A DNA stretch of 64,000 nucleotides, from NCBI RefSeq assembly GCF_003626635.1, contig NZ_RAZT01000003.1, positions 310,001 to 374,000 of the forward strand, in the 5' to 3' direction. This document shows, piece by piece, positions 45,575-54,197 of this stretch. Position numbers and translations under genes: made by a program. The notes under the pieces were generated by a model. That model was not told the DNA's origin and did not search any database. It was given only the letters and a program-made list of their open reading frames with translations. Numbering within the stretch: the first letter of the stretch is position 1; every line of letters begins with the position of its first letter. This stretch comes from Micromonospora musae. Its GTDB lineage: Bacteria; Actinomycetota; Actinomycetes; Mycobacteriales; Micromonosporaceae.

Positions 45575-45750
45575 CACGACTCCCCGCCCGCCGCCGGGTC
45601 GCGCTCGACACGCGAGCGCCGGACGTTGGCCACGGGGCCGTCCGTCACCTCGTACTCGCGCGGCTCCAGGTGGTGTTCCGGCACCCAGCCGGCGGTGAGG
45701 CGAGTACGACGCGCGTTGGCCACTCCGTTGTGACCGTTGTTCCCCGTCAC
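45574..45750 (-). CDS. Small conserved-looking protein of 58 residues
   Basis: The frame encodes MTGNNGHNGVANARRTRLTA, then WVPEHHLEPREYEV and VANVRRSRVERDP. A perfect AGGAG lies 9 bp before the GTG at 45750, and a hairpin follows the stop. These three points support a real gene. VANARR and VANVRRSR are similar internal motifs. I do not recognise a family. The protein is very basic and polar, probably cytoplasmic or nucleic-acid associated (inference). Confidence 0.6.
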   Translation of the reverse strand: MTGNNGHNGVANARRTRLTAGWVPEHHLEPREYEVTDGPVANVRRSRVERDPAAGGES

Positions 45751-46109
45751 TGCTCTTCTCCTTCGTAGTGCACGATCACCCGTATCAGGGTTGCCACCAT
45801 GATGATCGGGAACAGCCGCAGGCCGTCACCGAGGCACCACCCCCGCTACAGGAGCTGGAACAATCGGAGGCCCCGCGACGGTGCCGCGTCGCCGCCGAAC
45901 GTGTTCCGCGTCTCCCCCGCCGCCGAGGCGCACCGGGGTGGAGCTGGACTGACGCGCCGTCGATGCGCGGCTTGTCGATCAGCACTTCTCCGATTGGCGG
46001 GCTCCCCAAACCCGGGAACCGGAGCGCACCCGCTCGGGCGGCTGTGTCCCGGGTCTCGCGTGGCCGGGCCGGCGTCCGGGCCACCGCCGGCCGGGGCCAC
46101 GCTCCTCGG
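45751..46109. other. Gap upstream of the TauE/SafE gene (359 bp)
   Basis: It contains the promoter side of the small minus-strand gene and the upstream region of the permease gene. Open frames pass through on both strands, including a 5' extension of the permease frame, but they are Arg/Pro/Ser-rich and lack a ribosome site or family resemblance. I see no gene here. Confidence 0.5.
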
Positions 46110-46829
46110 ATGCTCGTTCTGCTCAGCGCGTTCGGCATCGTGCTGCTCGGGGCGTTCGCCCAGGCGGTCAGCGGCTTCGGGTACGCGCTGCTGACCGTCC
46201 CGCTGCTCGCCATCGCGATCGACCCTCGCAGCGCGGTCGTGGTGTCGGCGCTGACCAGCATCGGGTTGACGCTCACCGCGGCCGTCCGGGAGCGCGCGTA
46301 CGCCCGCTGGCGGATGGCCGTGACGCTCACCGCCACCGCCCTGCTCGGGGTGCCGGTCGGCCTGCTGGTGCTCGCGTACGCCCCGCCGCGGCTGCTCAGC
46401 GCGTTGATCGCGGTGGTGGTGCTCGGCTGCGTCGCGCTGGTGGCCAGCGGCGCCCGGGTGCGCACCGGTCGCGTCGGGCTCGGCGCGGTCGGCGTGCTCG
46501 TCGGCGTGCTCACCGCCGCCACCGGCACCAACGGGCCGCCGCTGGTCGCCGCGTTCCACTCCCTCGGCTACGACCCGCGTACCTTCCGGGCGACGGTGGC
46601 GGCGACGTTCGCCGGTACCGGCCTGATCGGGCTGGCGGGATTCCTGGTCGCCGGTCAGGTGGACACCCACGTGGCGCGAATCGCCCTCGCGGCGCTGCCC
46701 GCCGTCCCCCTGGGCTGGTGGCTGGGCAACCGGCTCTTCCACCGGCTCGACCCGCGGCTGTTCCGGCGGATCGTGCTGGTCGGGCTGATCGGCAGCGCCG
46801 GCACGGCGCTCATCGGCCTGGCCGGCTGA
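46110..46829 (+). CDS. TauE/SafE family permease
   Basis: A protein of 239 residues with seven to eight hydrophobic segments. The two pseudo-repeats start with FGIVLLGAFAQAVSGFGYAL and GVLVGVLTAATGTNGPPLV, the doublet typical of the TauE/SafE (sulfite/organosulfur export) family. The substrate is unknown. The ATG at 46110 is chosen because the protein then starts at the first helix; a longer frame from 45768 would add an atypical Arg/Pro-rich stretch. It converges with dnaE2. Confidence 0.85.
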   Translation: MLVLLSAFGIVLLGAFAQAVSGFGYALLTVPLLAIAIDPRSAVVVSALTSIGLTLTAAVRERAYARWRMAVTLTATALLGVPVGLLVLAYAPPRLLSALIAVVVLGCVALVASGARVRTGRVGLGAVGVLVGVLTAATGTNGPPLVAAFHSLGYDPRTFRATVAATFAGTGLIGLAGFLVAGQVDTHVARIALAALPAVPLGWWLGNRLFHRLDPRLFRRIVLVGLIGSAGTALIGLAG

Positions 46830-46923
46830 GCCCACCTCGGCGGGTTCGTCGCGTCGCCGGCGCATCCCCGCGACGGCCGACGGCCCGCCGGGCCGCGCCG
46901 CCCGCCCACGTCGCCCGGCCGGG

Positions 46924-49900
46924 TCAGCGGAAGTCCCGGGAGGCCGGACTGACCGGCGGCTGGATCGCCTCCAGCCGGTCGGCGACCAGGTTCGTCACCC
47001 CCTCGTACCGTTCCAGCCGGCCCCGCACCACCAGCCCGGTACTGGTCCGGGCCACCCGCCGGTAGCGCTGCCACAACCCCGGCGAGCAGGTCACGTTGAG
47101 CATGCCGGTCTCGTCCTCCAGGTTGAGGAAGGTGACCCCGCCGGCGGTCGCCGGCCGCTGCCGGTGAGTGACGATGCCGCCGACCCGGATCCGCTGGCCG
47201 GGCTCCACCCGGCCGAGCCGGGCGATCGGCAGCGCGCCCAACTCGTCGAGGCGCGGGCGGATGAACGTGGCCGGATGGTTCTCCGGCGACAGGCCGGTGG
47301 CCCAGACGTCCGCGACCAGCCGGTCGACCGCCTCCATGCCGGGCAGGGTGGGCGCGGCCGCGCCGGTCACCGTGCCGGGCAACCGGCCCGGCCGGTCCTG
47401 CGCCGCCGCGCCGGCCGCCCAGAGCGCCTGCCGCCGGGTGAGCCCGAAGCAGGCGAAGGCGTCCGCGGTGGCCAGCGCCTCCAGCTGCGCGGCGGTGAGA
47501 CCGACCCGCCGGGCCACGTCCGGCATGTCGCGGTACGGCCCGTTCGCGACCCGCTCGGCCTCGATCCGCTCCGCCACCCCGTCGCCGAGGGTACGCACGC
47601 TGGCCAGGCCGAGCCGGACCGCCGGACCGCCCAGCCCCCAGGCGTGCGGCGGCTCCCCCGGCCCGCTGCCCCACCGGGCGTCGGGCGTGGACTCCAGCAC
47701 CGCCAGGGCGCCGCTGGCGTTGATGTCCGGCCGGCGCACCTGCACGCCGTGCCGGCGGGCGTCGTCCACCAGGGTCTGCGGTGAGTAGAAGCCCATCGGC
47801 TGGGCGTTGAGCAGCGCCGCCAGGAACGGCCCCGGGTGGTAGCGCTTGAGCCAGGAGCTGGCGTAGACCAGGTAGGCGAAGCTCATCGCGTGGCTCTCCG
47901 GGAAGCCGTAGCTGGCGAACGCGGTGAGCTTCCGGTAGACGTCGTCGGCCAGCTCCCCGGTGATGCCCCGCTCCGCCATTCCGGCGTAGAGCCGGTCGGC
48001 GATCTGCGCCATCCGCTCGACCGACCGCTTGGCTCCCATGGCCCGGCGCAGCTGGTCCGCCCCGGCCGCGTCGAAGCCGGCCAGGTCGATGGCGAGCTGC
48101 ATCAGCTGCTCCTGGAAGAGCGGCACGCCGAGGGTCTTCTCCAGCGCGTTGCGCATCAGCGGGTGGGCGTACTCCACCGGCTCCTGGCCGTTCTTGCGCC
48201 GGATGTACGGGTGCACCGAGCCACCCTGGATCGGGCCGGGCCGGATCAGCGCCACCTCCACCACCAGGTCGTAGAACTCGCGGGGCTTGAGCCGGGGCAG
48301 GGTGGCCATCTGCGCCCGGCTCTCCACCTGGAACACCCCCACCGAGTCGGCCCGGCAGAGCATGTCGTAGACCTCCGGGTCGTCCAGCGTCATGTCGCCG
48401 AGGTCCAGGCTCATCCCGATCATGTCGTAGCCGTAGTGCAGCGCGGAGAGCATGCCGAGGCCGAGCAGGTCGAACTTGACCAGCCCGACGGCGGCGCAGT
48501 CGTCCTTGTCCCACTGGAGCACGCTTCGCCCGGGCATCCGCCCCCACTCCACCGGGCAGACCTCGATGACCGGCCGATCGCAGATCACCATCCCGCCGGA
48601 GTGGATGCCCAGGTGCCGGGGGAACGTCTGCAGCTCGTTGGCGTACTCGACCACCTGCTCGGGGATGTCCGCCACGTCGGCCGTGGCGATCGCGCCCCAC
48701 CTGTCGATCTGCTTGCTCCAGGCGTCCTGCTGGCCGGGGGAGAAACCGAACGCCTTGGCCACGTCCCGCACCGCCGAGCGCGGCCGGTACGAGATGACGT
48801 TGGCCACCTGGGCGGTGTGCTCCCGGCCGTAGCGGGCGTAGACGTGCTGGATCACCTCCTCCCGGCGGTCGGACTCGATGTCCACGTCGATGTCGGGCGG
48901 GCCGTCCCGCTCCGGCGCGAGGAACCGTTCGAAGAGCAGCCGGTGCCGCACCGCGTCGACGTTGGTGATCCGCAGCGCGTAGCAGACCGCCGAGTTCGCG
49001 GCCGAGCCCCGGCCCTGGCAGTAGATGTCCTGCTCGCGGCAGAACGCGACGATGTCGTAGACCACCAGGAAGTAGCCGGGGAAGCCCAGCGTCTCGATCA
49101 TGTTCAGCTCGTGGTCGAGCTGCGCGTACGCCGTCGGATGCGCCTCCGGGGGGCCGTAGCGCTCCCGGGCCCCCTCGTAGGTCAGGTGGCGCAGCCAGCT
49201 CATCTCGGTGTGCCCCGGCGGAACCGGGTACGCCGGCAGCTGCGGCGCGACGAGCTGGAGGTCGAAGGCGAGCTCGGCGCCGAACTCGGCGGCCCGGGCC
49301 ACCGCGCCCGGGTACGCGGCGAACCGGGCCGCCATCTCCGCGCCGCTGCGCAGGTGGGCGGTGGCGGCGGCGGGTAGCCAGCCGTCGATCTCGTCCAGGC
49401 TGCGCCGGGCGCGTACGGCGGCGACCGCGGTGGCCAGCCGACGCCGCCCCGGGGTCGCATAGTGCACGTTGTTGGCGGCCACCGTGGGCAGGCCGGCCGC
49501 GGCGGCCAGCTCGGCGAGCGCGTCGTTGCGGTCGGCGTCGACCGGGTGGCCGTGGTCGGTGAGCTCCACCGCCACCGTCTCCGCGCCGAAGAGCGCGGTC
49601 AACCGGTCCAGCTCGCGGGCCGCCGCCTCGACCCCCTCGGTGAGCAGCGCCGCCGGAACGTGCCCCTTGCGGCAGCCGGTGAGCACCAGCACGTGGTCGC
49701 GCAGCTCCTCGGCGACCTCCTCCAGCTCGCCGTAGACCGGGCGGCCCTTCTCACCGCCGCGCAGCTGGGCCCGGGAGATGGTCGAGGCGAGCCGGGCGTA
49801 CCCCTCGTGGCCGTGGGCCAGCACCAGCAGATGCCGCCCGAGCGGATCCGGTTCACCGTTCTGCGGGCCGGGCAGCCCGAGCGAGAGCTCGGCGCCGAAG

Positions 49901-50307
49901 ATGGTGGGCAGGCCCAGCGTCCGGGCCGCCTCGGCGAAGCGCACCACGCCGTAGAAGCCGTCGTGGTCGGTGACGGCGAGCGCGGTGAGCCCCAGCCGGG
50001 CCGCCTCCTCGGCCAGCTCCTCGGGGTGGCTCGCCCCGTCGAGGAAGCTGAAATTGGTGTGGGCGTGCAGCTCCGCGTACGGCACCGCGCCCTCGACGCG
50101 GGGCAGGGCGGGCGGCTGGTACTGCTCCCGTTTCCGGCTCCAGGCGGGGCTGTCCCCACCGTCGGCGTCCACCGCGAGCGGATCGACCACGTGCAGGTGC
50201 CGCTCGTCGCGGGAGCGCCCCCGACCGGACGCGCCGGCCGGGGCGGGCCGCCCGGAGAGCACCCGCTCCAGCTCGGACCAGGGCATCTTCGGGTTGTGGA
50301 AGCTCAT
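46924..50307 (-). CDS. dnaE2: Error-prone DNA polymerase III alpha subunit DnaE2
   Basis: A protein of 1127 residues. The PHP domain is at ~75-290 (ELHAHTNFSFLDGASHPEEL), the polymerase domain has the catalytic PDIDVDIESDRR and GRGSAANSAVCYALRIT, the helix-hairpin-helix is at ~850-900, and a C-terminal OB fold (IRVGGIVTHRQRPATAGGVT) follows. The N-terminal FHNPKMPWSELERVLSG is typical of DnaE2. It works in DNA-damage-induced mutagenesis with ImuA' and ImuB, both encoded upstream on the same strand. The gap to imuB is 54 bp. Confidence 0.96.
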   Translation of the reverse strand: MSFHNPKMPWSELERVLSGRPAPAGASGRGRSRDERHLHVVDPLAVDADGGDSPAWSRKREQYQPPALPRVEGAVPYAELHAHTNFSFLDGASHPEELAEEAARLGLTALAVTDHDGFYGVVRFAEAARTLGLPTIFGAELSLGLPGPQNGEPDPLGRHLLVLAHGHEGYARLASTISRAQLRGGEKGRPVYGELEEVAEELRDHVLVLTGCRKGHVPAALLTEGVEAAARELDRLTALFGAETVAVELTDHGHPVDADRNDALAELAAAAGLPTVAANNVHYATPGRRRLATAVAAVRARRSLDEIDGWLPAAATAHLRSGAEMAARFAAYPGAVARAAEFGAELAFDLQLVAPQLPAYPVPPGHTEMSWLRHLTYEGARERYGPPEAHPTAYAQLDHELNMIETLGFPGYFLVVYDIVAFCREQDIYCQGRGSAANSAVCYALRITNVDAVRHRLLFERFLAPERDGPPDIDVDIESDRREEVIQHVYARYGREHTAQVANVISYRPRSAVRDVAKAFGFSPGQQDAWSKQIDRWGAIATADVADIPEQVVEYANELQTFPRHLGIHSGGMVICDRPVIEVCPVEWGRMPGRSVLQWDKDDCAAVGLVKFDLLGLGMLSALHYGYDMIGMSLDLGDMTLDDPEVYDMLCRADSVGVFQVESRAQMATLPRLKPREFYDLVVEVALIRPGPIQGGSVHPYIRRKNGQEPVEYAHPLMRNALEKTLGVPLFQEQLMQLAIDLAGFDAAGADQLRRAMGAKRSVERMAQIADRLYAGMAERGITGELADDVYRKLTAFASYGFPESHAMSFAYLVYASSWLKRYHPGPFLAALLNAQPMGFYSPQTLVDDARRHGVQVRRPDINASGALAVLESTPDARWGSGPGEPPHAWGLGGPAVRLGLASVRTLGDGVAERIEAERVANGPYRDMPDVARRVGLTAAQLEALATADAFACFGLTRRQALWAAGAAAQDRPGRLPGTVTGAAAPTLPGMEAVDRLVADVWATGLSPENHPATFIRPRLDELGALPIARLGRVEPGQRIRVGGIVTHRQRPATAGGVTFLNLEDETGMLNVTCSPGLWQRYRRVARTSTGLVVRGRLERYEGVTNLVADRLEAIQPPVSPASRDFR

Positions 50308-50361
50308 CCGGCCGCCCCCGCCCGCGGTCGCCGCCCGGCCCGGACGACCGGACCGCCACGC

Positions 50362-51960
50362 TCAGTCATAGATCGCCTCCACCAGCCACTGCCCGGCCTC
50401 GACCACGAGCAGCAGGGCGGTGCCGTTGGCGAGACCGACCTGGAACCGGGCCCGCCGGTGGGCCTCGGCCGGCGCCCACCAGCGCTCGTCGACCGGCCAC
50501 GGGCCGGCCCAGCCGGTGATCTCCATCGGCCGGGCGGCGTCGACGGTCAACCGGGCGGGAGGCGCGCTCACCTGCAGCCGCGCGCTCACCACCACCGGCG
50601 CGCCGTCGGCGTCGTGCACGACCGCGGCGAGCGGGGTGGGCAGCACCACGGCCGGCGCGGGCGGCGGCAGCCGGCCGGGCCACGGCGGTTCGCCCGGCCG
50701 CGCCGGCTCGCCGGGACGCGGCGGCTCACCGGGGCGGGCCGGCAGCCGCTCGTCCCCCCACGGCACCAGGCGCACCTGGTCGGCCGGGGAGCGCCCGCCG
50801 CCGAGCACCGCGGTGAGCACCGCCTCCGGGCCGAGGATGCCCTGCACCCGGCTCAACGCCCGATGCGCCCGCTCCCGCTCCTCACCGGTCTCCCCCCACA
50901 GCCCGGGTTGCAGGCCCGCCTGGGCGATCACCCCGTCCGGGATCAGCCGCAGCCGGATGATCCCGGCCGTCGGACGGGCCCGACCGACCCCACCGCGGCC
51001 GCTGCTGCCGGTGAGCCACCCGTCGAGCTGCCAGCGGACCCGGTCGGCGATGGCCGCGGCGGTGAGCAGCCCGTCGTGACGCCAGACCCGGTGCAGCTCC
51101 TGGCCGTGCGCGGTGACCGCCTCGATACCGAGCCGGGTGCAGGCCAGCCCGTGCCCGGCGAGCTGGTCGTGCAGCTGCTCGGCCAGCGCCCGGCCGGCGA
51201 ACGCGGCCGCGTCGACCCGGTCGACCGGCTCGTCGTACTCGGCGGTCACCGTCAGGTCGGCCGGGGGCCGGCGGACGGCGAGCGGGCGGTGGTCCCGCCC
51301 GGCCGCCAGCCGGTGGGTGAGCGCGCCGTCGAACCCGAACCGCGCCAGCACGTCGCCGGCGGGCAGCGCGGCGAAGTCGCCGAGGGTGCGCACGCCGAGC
51401 CGGCGCAGCAGGTCGGCCAGGGCCGGCCGGCCCAACGCCTCGACCGGCAGAGCGGCGAGGAAGGTCGGGGTGCCGCCCGGTGGTACGACCCGCCCGGTGC
51501 GGGCGGCCAGGCCGGCGGCGAAGACCCCGTCGGCGATCCCGACCTGGGCCTCCACCGCGCAGGTCTGGGCGACGTGCTCGATGATCTGTTCGGCGGCCGC
51601 CTCCTCGCCGCCGAGGTAGCGGCTCGGCCCTCGGGCGGCCACCGCGCAGGCACCCGGCCGGACCACCTCCACGCCGGCGACCAACTCCTCCACCGCGGCG
51701 ACCACCGGCTCGAACGCCCGGGCGTCGCGTCCCGGGTCGTACTCCACGACGGTCAGCTGGGGGCAGCGGCCCTGCGCCTCCCGTTTGCGCAGGCCCCGCC
51801 GCACCCCCTCGGCCCGGGCCCGCTCCGAGCAGGCGACCACCCGGTTGGCGTGCAGGACGGCGACCGGGCCGGTGGCGGGCACCCCGTCGACGATCTCGGC
51901 GGCGAGCACCGGCCAGTCCGGGCACCAGAGCAGCAGGGTGCGGGCCGGTGTGTCGGTCAC
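50362..51960 (-). CDS. imuB: ImuB, Y-family polymerase-like mutasome protein
   Basis: A protein of 532 residues. The Y-family fold is recognisable (RTLLLWCPDWPVLAAE, then RRGLRKREAQGRCPQLTVVE), but the catalytic acidic positions are lost: CAVAARGPSRYLGGEEAA stands where SLDEAF would be. ImuB proteins are inactive adaptors that bind the beta clamp and recruit DnaE2. A Pro-rich segment with RPGEP repeats (about residues 427-450) links the polymerase-like part to the C-terminal domain. The start overlaps the imuA' stop as ATGA. Confidence 0.92.
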   Translation of the reverse strand: MTDTPARTLLLWCPDWPVLAAEIVDGVPATGPVAVLHANRVVACSERARAEGVRRGLRKREAQGRCPQLTVVEYDPGRDARAFEPVVAAVEELVAGVEVVRPGACAVAARGPSRYLGGEEAAAEQIIEHVAQTCAVEAQVGIADGVFAAGLAARTGRVVPPGGTPTFLAALPVEALGRPALADLLRRLGVRTLGDFAALPAGDVLARFGFDGALTHRLAAGRDHRPLAVRRPPADLTVTAEYDEPVDRVDAAAFAGRALAEQLHDQLAGHGLACTRLGIEAVTAHGQELHRVWRHDGLLTAAAIADRVRWQLDGWLTGSSGRGGVGRARPTAGIIRLRLIPDGVIAQAGLQPGLWGETGEERERAHRALSRVQGILGPEAVLTAVLGGGRSPADQVRLVPWGDERLPARPGEPPRPGEPARPGEPPWPGRLPPPAPAVVLPTPLAAVVHDADGAPVVVSARLQVSAPPARLTVDAARPMEITGWAGPWPVDERWWAPAEAHRRARFQVGLANGTALLLVVEAGQWLVEAIYD

Positions 51961-52742
51961 GCCGGCCCGACCAGGGTGAGCGCGCCCCGCCGGGAGACCC
52001 CGGCGACGGTACGGCCGGGCGGAGCCACCGGGCGGGGCCGACCGGCGGTCGGGCCGCCGACGGCGGAGGCCACGGCGCGGGGGATCACCCGGGTCAGCTC
52101 GTCACCCGGCAGCCAGACCTTGATCTCCTTGGGTCGGGCCGCCGCCCCGCGCCCGCGCGCCGAGACGGTGACCTCTCGGCGGCGCAGCCGGCCCCGGCCC
52201 GGCCCGAGCCCCTCCCAGGCGCCCCGGACCACCTGCAACGTCACGTCCGCGCCCTCCCACCGGCCGTACGGGACGAGCACGCTGCCACGCTGCCGGGCCC
52301 GGGCGGCCAGCCGGTTGGCGACCGAGGCGGAGACCGAGGCGGGCACCGCGGTGACCACGACGTCCACCCCGTCGATCAGCGCGGCGATGACGGTGGCCCA
52401 TTCGGGGCCGGGATTCGGCACCAGGGCGAGCCGATCCAGGGCGATCCCGAGTTCGGCGGCCGCGCCCGCCCCGAACGTCGGCACCCCCACCACGGCGCAC
52501 CACGAGCCGGCCCGGGACGCCTCGGCGAGCAGCGCGAGCACCAGCGAGGCGCCGCCGACGTGCCGCGGGTGACCGGCGGCGACCGCGATCGTGCTGCCGC
52601 GCCGCAGCCCCCGGCTGGGCAGCAGGCCGGTCAGCTCGGGGGCCACCGGCAGGATCCGGTGGCCGCCGGCCGGGTCCGGCGCGCTGGCCGGACGGACCAG
52701 CCCGGCCAACGCGGCGGAACCGACCACCATGTGGCCCGCCAT
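51957..52742 (-). CDS. imuA: ImuA' RecA-like mutasome protein
   Basis: A protein of 261 residues with a RecA/SulA-like layout: LLPSRGLRRGSTIAVAAG in the Walker A position (no intact GKT), VVVTAVPASVSASVANRLAA and KVWLPGDELTRVIPRAVA. Together with ImuB and DnaE2 it forms the actinobacterial mutasome. The ATG at 52742 has GGGGGG upstream. A TTG at 52790 would extend it but is part of a TTGACA that looks more like a -35 element. Confidence 0.88.
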   Translation of the reverse strand: MAGHMVVGSAALAGLVRPASAPDPAGGHRILPVAPELTGLLPSRGLRRGSTIAVAAGHPRHVGGASLVLALLAEASRAGSWCAVVGVPTFGAGAAAELGIALDRLALVPNPGPEWATVIAALIDGVDVVVTAVPASVSASVANRLAARARQRGSVLVPYGRWEGADVTLQVVRGAWEGLGPGRGRLRRREVTVSARGRGAAARPKEIKVWLPGDELTRVIPRAVASAVGGPTAGRPRPVAPPGRTVAGVSRRGALTLVGPA

Positions 52743-52916
52743 CGGACCAACCCCCCGTCGTGTCGCTGTCGGATCAGGTGTTGCTGTCAAGGCCCCCGGG
52801 TCGGTCGCGCCGGGGCGTCCCGCCGGACCGCGCGGCCCCGGTCATCCGGTCGCCGGTCACGCGGAGGGCATGGCCCCCGAAGGTCCTCGTCGACGACCTC
52901 GCGGCTCCCGTGCTCG

Positions 52917-52955
52917 GTGTCGGCCGCCCGGCTCCCCCCGCCGGGCGGCCGACAC
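52917..52955. terminator. Very strong hairpin (16-bp perfect arms)
   Basis: GTGTCGGCCGCCCGGC (52917-52932) and its complement (52940-52955) enclose a 7-nt loop. A second hairpin, CCCGTCCGG and CCGGACGGG, follows at 52957-52980. On the minus strand these would end or pause the SAV_6107 transcript before imuA'. Confidence 0.6.
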
Positions 52956-53089
52956 ACCCGTCCGGCATGACCCGGACGGGCGCCGCCGGCCACGTGGGGC
53001 GCGGCGGCAGACCGCGCCCGGACCGGAGCAGGGGCAGCCGGCTCTCGCCGCCGACGCCGATCGCCGTCGGTGATACCGCCGCTCGCCCG

Positions 53090-53253
53090 GGGCGTGTGTC
53101 GAAGTCCTCGGTCGAGCCGAGGCGGAGTCCAGGCGGCGGTCCGGCAAGGCGGGGATTCGTTCGGATACCGGTGTTGTATCCGGACGAAGCGCCGACGCCG
53201 CCGGTCGTCGTCTGGGCCCGCCGCAGGCCGGCCAGGGACTTCGACACACGCCC
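53090..53253. repeat. Long palindromic MITE-like element, copy 2
   Basis: Perfect 18-bp terminal inverted repeats, GGGCGTGTGTCGAAGTCC at 53090-53107 and its complement at 53236-53253. Inside, the sequence is imperfectly palindromic around TTCGTTCGGATAC-CGGTGTT-GTATCCGGACGAA. It matches copy 1 (5040-5203) through most of the interior. It ends 11 bp before the stop codon of the SAV_6107 gene. No obvious target duplication was found. Confidence 0.8.
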
Positions 53254-53264
53254 TAGCCGCCGGG

Positions 53265-53714
53265 TCAGGCGGCGAGGCCGTCGAGCGCCGGCTGGTGGGC
53301 CACGCCGAGCGCGGTCTCCACCACCGCGACGAACTGTTCGGCCGCGCGGAGCAGGTCGTCGGCTTCCCGGGCGCTGACCACCCGGGGTATGCCGGCCTCG
53401 GCGGCGGCCCGCTTCCCGGCTCCGGCCGCGAAGTAACGGGCCCACTCGTCGAGCTCGGGGGCGACGGCGCGGAGCAGGATCCAGACGCTGGTGATCTGGT
53501 TGCGGCGGGTGGGGGTGGGCCGGGCGCGGGCGGCGAGCAGGGCCGCGGCCGCACGCAGCGCGGCCAGGTGGGCCGCCGCGTAGCGGAGGCCGTCGGGACG
53601 GGTCTGGCCGGCCTCGGCCAGACCGAGCCGGGCCACCGCGAGGAGCTGGGCGGGGGTGCGGTGCGGCAGCACGTGCGCCGGCACCGTCGGTGGCTGAGCC
53701 GGGTTGGTCGGCAT
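53265..53714 (-). CDS. SAV_6107 family HEPN domain protein
   Basis: A protein of 149 residues, all-alpha. The core LLAVARLGLAEAGQTRPDGLRYAAAHLAALRAAAALL, the conserved RRNQITSVWILLRAVAPELDEWARYFA and the C-terminal DDLLRAAEQFVAVVETALG fit the actinobacterial SAV_6107 (HEPN) family. Its role is unknown; HEPN proteins often bind or cut RNA. The ATG at 53714 has GGAGGAG upstream. It lies on the same strand as imuA'-imuB-dnaE2 and about 300 bp below two SOS boxes, so damage control is possible. Confidence 0.82.
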   Translation of the reverse strand: MPTNPAQPPTVPAHVLPHRTPAQLLAVARLGLAEAGQTRPDGLRYAAAHLAALRAAAALLAARARPTPTRRNQITSVWILLRAVAPELDEWARYFAAGAGKRAAAEAGIPRVVSAREADDLLRAAEQFVAVVETALGVAHQPALDGLAA

Positions 53715-53812
53715 GGGCTGTCTCCTCCACGTGGCCGAGGCGGCCGGCCGGTTCGTCGCGGCCGGCGGACGCCGGGTCGAGTGGTGCGGAGGAAGACGCA
53801 CCTGTGTGGTGG

Positions 53813-53853
53813 CCGGCCGGGTGTGGATGCTTCCCCACACCACACCCGGCCGG
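53813..53853. repeat. Palindrome with 14-bp perfect arms
   Basis: CCGGCCGGGTGTGG (53813-53826) and its complement (53840-53853) with a 13-nt loop. Confidence 0.7.
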
Positions 53854-53867
53854 CGTACCGGCGGGTT

Positions 53868-53906
53868 CGTCGTCCGCCGCCCGGGGGTCGTGGGCGGCGG
53901 ACGACG
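53868..53906. repeat. Palindrome with 15-bp perfect arms
   Basis: CGTCGTCCGCCGCCC (53868-53882) and its complement (53892-53906) with a 9-nt loop. It lies 14 bp from the palindrome at 53813-53853. In a minus-strand transcript both would fold in the 5' leader of the SAV_6107 gene. Confidence 0.7.
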
Positions 53907-54014
53907 CTCCTGCCTGGTGGGACCGGGCTCGCGACTGCCCGGCACCCAGGTGCGGACCGCGGTGCCGCACCGCCCCGGGAGGCAGCGCCGCGAAACGCCA
54001 CTCCCGGGAGGTTG

Positions 54015-54047
54015 GAACGAACGTTCGAGGCAATCGAACACTCGTTC
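54015..54047. promoter_or_regulatory. Tandem LexA-type SOS boxes
   Basis: Box A is GAAC-GAAC-GTTC at 54015-54026. Box B is TCGAAC-ACTC-GTTCTA at 54034-54049 (core 54036-54047). Both match the actinobacterial GAAC-N4-GTTC pattern. Their centres are 21 bp apart, about two helical turns, so two LexA dimers would sit on the same face. They stand between SAV_6107 (minus) and ybaK (plus). Which gene they control is not shown; the minus-strand mutasome genes are the logical target. Confidence 0.7.
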
Positions 54048-54184
54048 TAACTGCTGCTGACAGTACACCCCTCCGCCGACGAAAACGCAACGTGTGACGC
54101 GCCGGACCGCCGCAAGCGTCAGCGACGCGGGGACGCCGGCCGGGACACGGCGTGGCCGGCCGGCCCGGAGCGGACGGGACCGGG

Positions 54185-54190
54185 AAGAAT
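54185..54190 (+). promoter_or_regulatory. -10-like box of ybaK
   Basis: AAGAAT followed by 7 nt and ATG at 54198. It keeps the A and T at positions 2 and 6 but not the first T. It is used here to choose the second of two in-frame ATGs. Confidence 0.4.
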
Positions 54191-54197
54191 GGCCCCC

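Larger units (their letters stand above)
52743..53264. other. imuA'-SAV_6107 gap with stacked palindromes (522 bp)
   Basis: It holds TTGACA at 52785-52790 on the minus strand (possible imuA' promoter), a 16-bp-arm hairpin at 52917-52955, a 9-bp-arm hairpin at 52957-52980 and the MITE-like element at 53090-53253. ORFs across it in several frames match no family. I see no gene. Confidence 0.65.
53715..54197. other. Gap with two large palindromes and two SOS boxes (483 bp)
   Basis: From left to right: palindromes at 53813-53853 and 53868-53906, a CCCGGGAGG direct repeat at about 53973 and 54003, SOS boxes at 54015-54047, and the ybaK promoter at 54185-54190. Open frames here are Pro/Arg-rich and follow the palindromes. 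A minus-strand frame beginning with GTG near 53999 after CGGGAG is possible but has no family resemblance. Confidence 0.6.

Noticed and set aside
45768..46109. Upstream extension of the TauE/SafE frame
   Set aside because: It would add over 110 Arg/Pro-rich residues before the first membrane helix, with no ribosome site; the ATG at 46110 is a better start.
49462..52572. Plus-strand ORF of 1036 residues
   Set aside because: Antisense shadow of dnaE2, imuB and imuA'.
53704..54060. 118-residue plus-strand ORF over the SOS and palindrome region
   Set aside because: Its reading follows the palindromes, is Gly/Arg-rich and crosses the SAV_6107 start region; no family resemblance.
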